From Verrucomicrobia bacterium UBA6354 (GTDB lineage Bacteria > Verrucomicrobiota > Kiritimatiellia > RFP12 > UBA1067): a DNA stretch of 9,553 bases. A model generated the notes under the pieces. The model was not told the origin of the DNA and searched no databases. It was given only the letters and a program-made list of their open reading frames with translations. Shown piece after piece: positions 7,067-9,553 of this stretch (the first letter of the stretch is position 1; the number at the start of each line of letters is the position of its first letter). Position numbers and translations under genes: made by a program. The stretch lies in assembly GCA_002440145.1 (NCBI GenBank), contig DJRS01000124.1:1-9553 (forward strand), read 5' to 3'.

Positions 7067-7080
7067 ATATTATACCATAT
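7067..7080 (-). promoter_or_regulatory. purB promoter with start-proximal -10
   Basis: On the minus strand this reads ATATGGTATAATAT, identical over 14 bases to the aspS promoter. The TATAAT occupies 7069-7074. A weak -35 (TTCACG, 7092-7097, 4/6 match) lies 17 bases upstream. Only 7 bases separate the -10 from the purB ATG, so transcription should begin at or within a base or two of the start codon. Confidence 0.75.
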
Positions 7081-7091
7081 CTGCAGTAAGG

Positions 7092-7110
7092 CGTGAAACC
7101 CTTTTTCACG
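7092..7110. promoter_or_regulatory. Inverted repeat at the purB -35, possible operator
   Basis: CGTGAAA (7092-7098) and TTTCACG (7104-7110) form a perfect 7-base inverted repeat around a 5-base centre. It covers the purB -35 position and lies just upstream of a possible plus-strand -10, so a bound regulator could affect both directions. It does not match the E. coli PurR operator I know. It could also be a hairpin without a regulatory role. Confidence 0.35.
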
Positions 7111-7120
7111 TCCCGCGGGT

Positions 7121-7129
7121 TGCCATAAT
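7121..7129 (+). promoter_or_regulatory. Possible extended -10 facing the 7164 ORF
   Basis: TGC followed by CATAAT (7124-7129) is a 5/6 match to the -10 with the TGn extension. No -35 is visible. AAAAGGA at 7148-7154 follows at a suitable distance, 9 bases before an ATG at 7164, so promoter, binding site and start are correctly ordered. Confidence 0.3.
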
Positions 7130-7163
7130 AATGTGTAGCGGATTTTCAAAAGGACATATCAGG

Positions 7164-7721
7164 ATGATGCCGCGCGAAATCGACGAATACAGTTCGACCG
7201 TGGCCGTGATCAAACCGCGCGAAAAAGAGCAGCTCCCGGTCCTGAGCGCGCGCATCCTTGCACGCCTCCTGGAAAACGAACCGCGCGTGAAACCGGGATG
7301 GTCCAGGGCCAACAAAAGGTCCGGCGCGCAAGGCCGCGACGCGCTCAAGAAACCGATCCCCTGCGGTTCCGGCGAACGCATACGCGCAAGTCGGGTTCCG
7401 CCGGGCGACGTGCAAATCGACACGTTCGCCATTATAAGGCCATCCCCCGCGGCTGGCGGCCGATCCGAAGGATGGACTGCAGGGGATAGGCTACCCCATC
7501 TGCGTCGGATGGGCAACAAAACTTCAAGAGACCGCGGTCTCTTGGTACTGGGAACGCGTTCTCTTGGATACGGCGTGCCCACGAGACGCGTCCGCCCCAT
7601 CCGGTCATCACACGGAAGCAAACGGACAAGAATGAAACTTTCCGCCTGGAGGTGGCTTCGTACGCACCGTCGCGCCGGCGGAGAAACGGGGACAGTAGAC
7701 GGGGACGTTCCTAGTTTTTAG
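7164..7721 (+). CDS. Doubtful hypothetical ORF, possibly a decayed gene
   Basis: I do not recognise this reading frame of 185 codons. It has a credible start: an AAAAGGA ribosome binding site 9 bases upstream and a possible extended -10 at 7121. The first 45 or so residues (MMPREIDEYSSTVAVIKPRE, then EKEQLPVLSARILARLLENEP) use GC-ending codons like the neighbouring genes and contain a plausible amphipathic helix. After about residue 50 the composition becomes rich in Arg, Gly, Ser and Pro, codon use drifts, and the frame runs through strong DNA palindromes and a GGGGAC repeat, which argues against coding. Two readings fit: the 5' remnant of a gene cut by an insertion, or a chance ORF over a non-coding region. 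The divergent position next to purB adds no functional hint. Confidence 0.22.
   Translation: MMPREIDEYSSTVAVIKPREKEQLPVLSARILARLLENEPRVKPGWSRANKRSGAQGRDALKKPIPCGSGERIRASRVPPGDVQIDTFAIIRPSPAAGGRSEGWTAGDRLPHLRRMGNKTSRDRGLLVLGTRSLGYGVPTRRVRPIRSSHGSKRTRMKLSAWRWLRTHRRAGGETGTVDGDVPSF
7431..7604 (+). ncRNA. Candidate structured RNA or regulatory hairpin block
   Basis: This block has a dense set of inverted repeats. CCATCC (7440-7445) pairs with GGATGG (7470-7475). CCCATC (7495-7500) pairs with GATGGG (7508-7513) over a 7-base loop, while CGGATGGG (7506-7513) can instead pair with CCCATCCG (7596-7603). CAAGAGA (7525-7531) can pair with TCTCTTG at 7538-7544, as part of a perfect 20-base palindrome, or with its copy at 7560-7566. 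A TTATAA/TATAAG at 7432-7438 could act as a -10. The length, about 165 bases, suits a small RNA, but I recognise no known family (not tmRNA, RNase P or SRP RNA, and no clear 6S pattern). Strand and limits are guesses. Confidence 0.25.
7525..7544. repeat. Perfect 20-base palindrome
   Basis: CAAGAGACCG is followed directly by its reverse complement CGGTCTCTTG. The second half shares TCTCTTGG with a copy 22 bases downstream (7538-7545 and 7560-7567). A smaller palindrome, GAACGCGTTC, lies at 7552-7561. It could be a dimeric protein binding site or part of an RNA fold. Confidence 0.6.
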
Positions 7722-7722
7722 G
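7686..7722. repeat. GGGGAC direct repeat, possible IS200/RAYT-associated remnant
   Basis: ACGGGGAC occurs at 7686-7693 and 7699-7706, a spacing of 13 bases, and is followed by GTTC and a small hairpin, CCTA (7710-7713) with TAGG (7719-7722). From memory, GGGGACAGT/GGGGACGTT sequences of this style accompany IS200-like (REP-associated tyrosine) transposase genes in various bacteria. No transposase is present here, so at most this would be a solitary end or a decayed copy. Confidence 0.35.
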
Positions 7723-8069
7723 CGATATCTCGGCGTTTTGTAGTTTATTTCAATCTAAAACGCAAACTATTTTGTCTTTTCGCGTCTGCAGACGCTTCCT
7801 TCTCGTGCCGCTTGGAATTCTTTCTCGCGGGCACGAGAATCCCGTCCGTTCGCGGCGCCACGCGGCAGTCTGCCGCCGCGGACGCGGAGAACGACCCCGC
7901 CGCCGGGCAGACTCCGATGGGCGGCAAAAGGCCCCGGCGCGTGCGAAAACAGCCTTTCCCGACTCCTTTCCTTGCCCCCATGACGCAGGCGCCGCGCACA
8001 TATTCCGCCCGCCGAACACCCAAAATTGCGAATTGAATCTAAAAACTCTTGCGCCAAAAGCAAATTAAA
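7722..8069. other. Intergenic stretch without a convincing gene
   Basis: No reading frame here has both a plausible start and family-like sequence. The left part (7733-7780) is AT-rich with two interleaved inverted repeats: GCGTTTT/AAAACGC (7733-7739, 7757-7763) and TAGTTT/AAACTA (7741-7746, 7764-7769). The GC-rich middle holds a 14-base palindrome (7782-7795), a 10-base inverted repeat TTCTCGTGCC/GGCACGAGAA (7800-7809, 7830-7839), a tight GCGGCA/TGCCGC hairpin (7862-7876) and AGTCTGCC/GGCAGACT (7867-7874, 7906-7913). The right part becomes AT-rich towards the GH10 promoter. Confidence 0.55.
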
Positions 8070-8083
8070 ATATGGTATCATAT
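8070..8083 (+). promoter_or_regulatory. Extended -10 promoter of the GH10 gene
   Basis: ATATGGTATCATAT matches the aspS and purB promoter motif at 13 of 14 positions. The -10 is TATCAT (8076-8081) preceded by TGG. No -35 is evident at 16-18 bases; TTGCGC at 8049-8054 is 21 bases away. Transcription should start near 8088, giving a leader of about 42 bases. The one change, in the -10 hexamer itself, may weaken the promoter and leave room for an activator. Confidence 0.65.
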
Positions 8084-8094
8084 TAGGCGAAGAA

Positions 8095-8110
8095 CGGGAC
8101 AGGCGTCCCG
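8095..8110 (+). promoter_or_regulatory. Hairpin in the GH10 mRNA leader
   Basis: CGGGAC (8095-8100) and GTCCCG (8105-8110) form a perfect 6-base stem around the loop AGGC. It would lie near the 5' end of the mRNA and before the ribosome binding site AAAGGA (8117-8122). There is no T-tract, so it is not an intrinsic terminator; mRNA stabilisation or a binding site is possible. Confidence 0.5.
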
Positions 8111-8129
8111 AAAGAGAAAGGATGACCGC

Positions 8130-9553
8130 ATGAGTGGGACAAAAACGTATTGGGCAGCCGGACTCGCCGCGTTCGCGGCGTTGTCGACCGAGGCATTCGA
8201 GATCGACAAATCCGCCATGTCCGAGAAATACTGGCAGATCTGGAATCCGGCCGAGCAGGCGCGGATCGACGCGGATATCGAACGTAACCGCAAGGCGGAC
8301 GCCGTTGTCGAAATCGCCGCGCCGGCAGGGACTGTCGTGAAAGTCGAGCAGCTCGACCATGCCTTTGGCTTCGGTGCGCATCTCTTCAACTTCAACCAGC
8401 TGGGGTCGGACGAGCGCAATGCGCGGCACAAGGCGATGTTCGGGAAAGGCGGGCTCTTCAACCAGGCGACGATAGCCTTCTACTGGCGTCCGTTCGAGCC
8501 GGTCGAAGGGAAAATGCGTTTTGCCGCGGAATACGAGGATACGGCCGCCTACTGGAACGGCAAATCCGAACCTTGGGCGGATTGGCGTTGGCGGCGTCCG
8601 GCGAGCGATCCGTGCGTGGAGTTCTGCGAGAAGAAGGGCGTGCGCCGGCACGGGCATGTCCTCGGTTGGGGCAGCGACCACTGGCAGACGCCGCTGTGGT
8701 ACTATGCCAAGGGCGAGGCGGAGCTTCCGTTCATGAAGGGCTTCCTCAAGGAGGTCAAGTTCAAGACGGCGGGCGGCGCGAGCGGTTCGCGGTATGCGCA
8801 CGATGACGCCAAATTCGCCGAACTGGAAAAGATGAGCGTCAAGGAGCTGGAGGCGAAAGCACCGAACTTCGTCAAGTCGCTGAACGAAGACTGGGCGCGG
8901 CGCTTCCGCACGATCGGCGAACACTACGGCGACCGCCTGCAGAGCTGGGACGTGTGCAACGAGTCCGCGACGGACTACGGCATGGGACGGCTCATCCCTG
9001 GCGACAAGATTACGAAGAGCCACTACGGGCCGATGCCCGGCGACTATGCGTTCTTCTCCTTCAAGTGCGCGGAGAAGGCGTTCCCGAAGAGCGTGAAACT
9101 CTGCATCAACGACTATCAGTACGGGTACAACAACGCCTACGGACGGCAGGTCGCGGACATGATCGGACGCGGCGCGAAGATCGACATGGTCGGATCCCAG
9201 ATGCACCTCTTCGACTACAAGCAGACGCTGGGCATCGCCGAAGGGAAGGAGATCCAGACCCCGGCGCAAGTCCGCGAGGTGATGGGGCGTCTCGGGGCGA
9301 TGGGCCGCCCGATCCATCTCAGCGAAATCACCGTGACCTCGCCGGGTGACGACGCGAAAGGCCGCATGATCCAGGCCGTGGCGCTCTACAATCTGTACCG
9401 TCTGTGGTTCTCCATCGAGAAAATGGCCGCCATCACCATGTGGAACACGGTGGACGAATGCGGCGCGCCGGGCGAGCCGAAATGGTCGGGCATCATGACG
9501 CGCGAAGTCGAGCCGAAGCCCGCCTATTACGCGCTCGACAAGCTCATCAACGA
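8130..9553 (+). CDS. Secreted GH10 family glycoside hydrolase (endo-xylanase-like), 3' end outside window
   Basis: This is probably an exported beta-1,4-xylanase-like enzyme acting on plant or similar polysaccharides; 474 codons are visible before the window ends. Residues 1-22 look like a signal peptide (one Lys, then a hydrophobic stretch, likely cut after TEA). Residues 45-90 (RIDADIERNRKADAVVEI, then VKVEQLDHAFGFGAHLFNFN) are the N-terminal strand region common in exported GH10 enzymes. The catalytic barrel shows GHVLGWG (175-181), HWQTPLW (184-190, the HxQxPxW element), WDVCNE with the acid/base E278, INDYQ (326-330), MVGSQMH (353-359), and HLSEITV with the nucleophile E399, then MWNTVDE near 437-443. 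There are insertions around 181-183 and 200-245. AAAGGA lies 7 bases before the ATG. Substrate is uncertain; the family also includes enzymes on related glucans. Confidence 0.92.
   Translation, partial: MSGTKTYWAAGLAAFAALSTEAFEIDKSAMSEKYWQIWNPAEQARIDADIERNRKADAVVEIAAPAGTVVKVEQLDHAFGFGAHLFNFNQLGSDERNARHKAMFGKGGLFNQATIAFYWRPFEPVEGKMRFAAEYEDTAAYWNGKSEPWADWRWRRPASDPCVEFCEKKGVRRHGHVLGWGSDHWQTPLWYYAKGEAELPFMKGFLKEVKFKTAGGASGSRYAHDDAKFAELEKMSVKELEAKAPNFVKSLNEDWARRFRTIGEHYGDRLQSWDVCNESATDYGMGRLIPGDKITKSHYGPMPGDYAFFSFKCAEKAFPKSVKLCINDYQYGYNNAYGRQVADMIGRGAKIDMVGSQMHLFDYKQTLGIAEGKEIQTPAQVREVMGRLGAMGRPIHLSEITVTSPGDDAKGRMIQAVALYNLYRLWFSIEKMAAITMWNTVDECGAPGEPKWSGIMTREVEPKPAYYALDKLIN

Noticed and set aside
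7752..8044. Direct repeat AATCTAAAA at 7752-7760 and 8036-8044 as a target-site duplication
   Set aside because: Nine bases of low-complexity AT-rich sequence are expected by chance, and nothing between looks like a mobile element.
7062..8129. tRNA, tmRNA, RNase P, SRP RNA or CRISPR repeats in the gene-poor region
   Set aside because: No tRNA cloverleaf with a proper T-loop, no conserved RNA family motifs and no regularly spaced repeats were found by eye.
8122..8133. Three-codon upstream ORF (ATG ACC GCA TGA) overlapping the GH10 start as ATGA
   Set aside because: The ribosome binding site spacing favours the GH10 ATG at 8130; a chance ATG formed by the end of AAAGGA is more likely.
7767..9317. 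516-codon minus-strand ORF opposite the GH10 gene
   Set aside because: It is antisense to a gene with clear catalytic motifs; its Arg- and Val-rich translation is a by-product of GC-rich codon use.

Overview
The window looks like a chromosomal segment from a bacterium of the PVC superphylum, most likely a Kiritimatiellota- or Lentisphaerota-like, GC-rich, polysaccharide-degrading organism. Three things support this: a 51-residue 'small basic protein' of a type I know only from PVC bacteria, GC-rich genes separated by short AT-rich promoters, and a secreted GH10 glycoside hydrolase. The phylum-level call is inference; no rRNA gene is present.

Layout. (1) Positions 89-5431 hold a tight plus-strand operon of five genes: aspS (aspartyl-tRNA synthetase), a short CPBP-family membrane protease, an MtaB-type tRNA methylthiotransferase, recO, and a lipoprotein with a parvulin-type prolyl isomerase domain. 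The first four genes overlap by 4, 4 and 1 bases, and the last follows after 17 bases with a strong Shine-Dalgarno, so translational coupling is likely. (2) A near-consensus sigma70 promoter overlaps the stop codon of the lipoprotein gene and drives the small basic protein (5468-5623). A long hairpin with a T-tract on both strands then ends this gene and the convergent purB. (3) purB (adenylosuccinate lyase) is on the minus strand, 5700-7061. Its -10 element lies so close to the start codon that the mRNA is probably leaderless. (4) 7062-8129 is a roughly 1 kb stretch without a convincing gene. It holds one doubtful small ORF, a block of strong inverted repeats with alternative pairings (a possible structured RNA), a GGGGAC direct repeat resembling remnants of IS200/RAYT-associated sequence, and further palindromes. 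(5) From 8130 to the right edge runs a secreted GH10 (endo-xylanase-like) enzyme, cut by the window end.

Together, region 1 serves translation (tRNA charging and anticodon-loop modification), DNA repair and envelope protein folding. purB is purine biosynthesis, and the GH10 gene is the accessory, polysaccharide-degrading part. The most striking regulatory signal is a 14-base motif, ATATGGTATAATAT, found identically in front of aspS and purB and with one mismatch in front of the GH10 gene. It contains an extended -10 (TGnTATAAT) and looks like this organism's housekeeping promoter signature. The most interesting protein observation is that the lipoprotein's parvulin domain appears circularly permuted: the ASHILIK strand that normally opens the domain sits after its end. 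I saw no CRISPR array, tRNA, rRNA or intact transposase.
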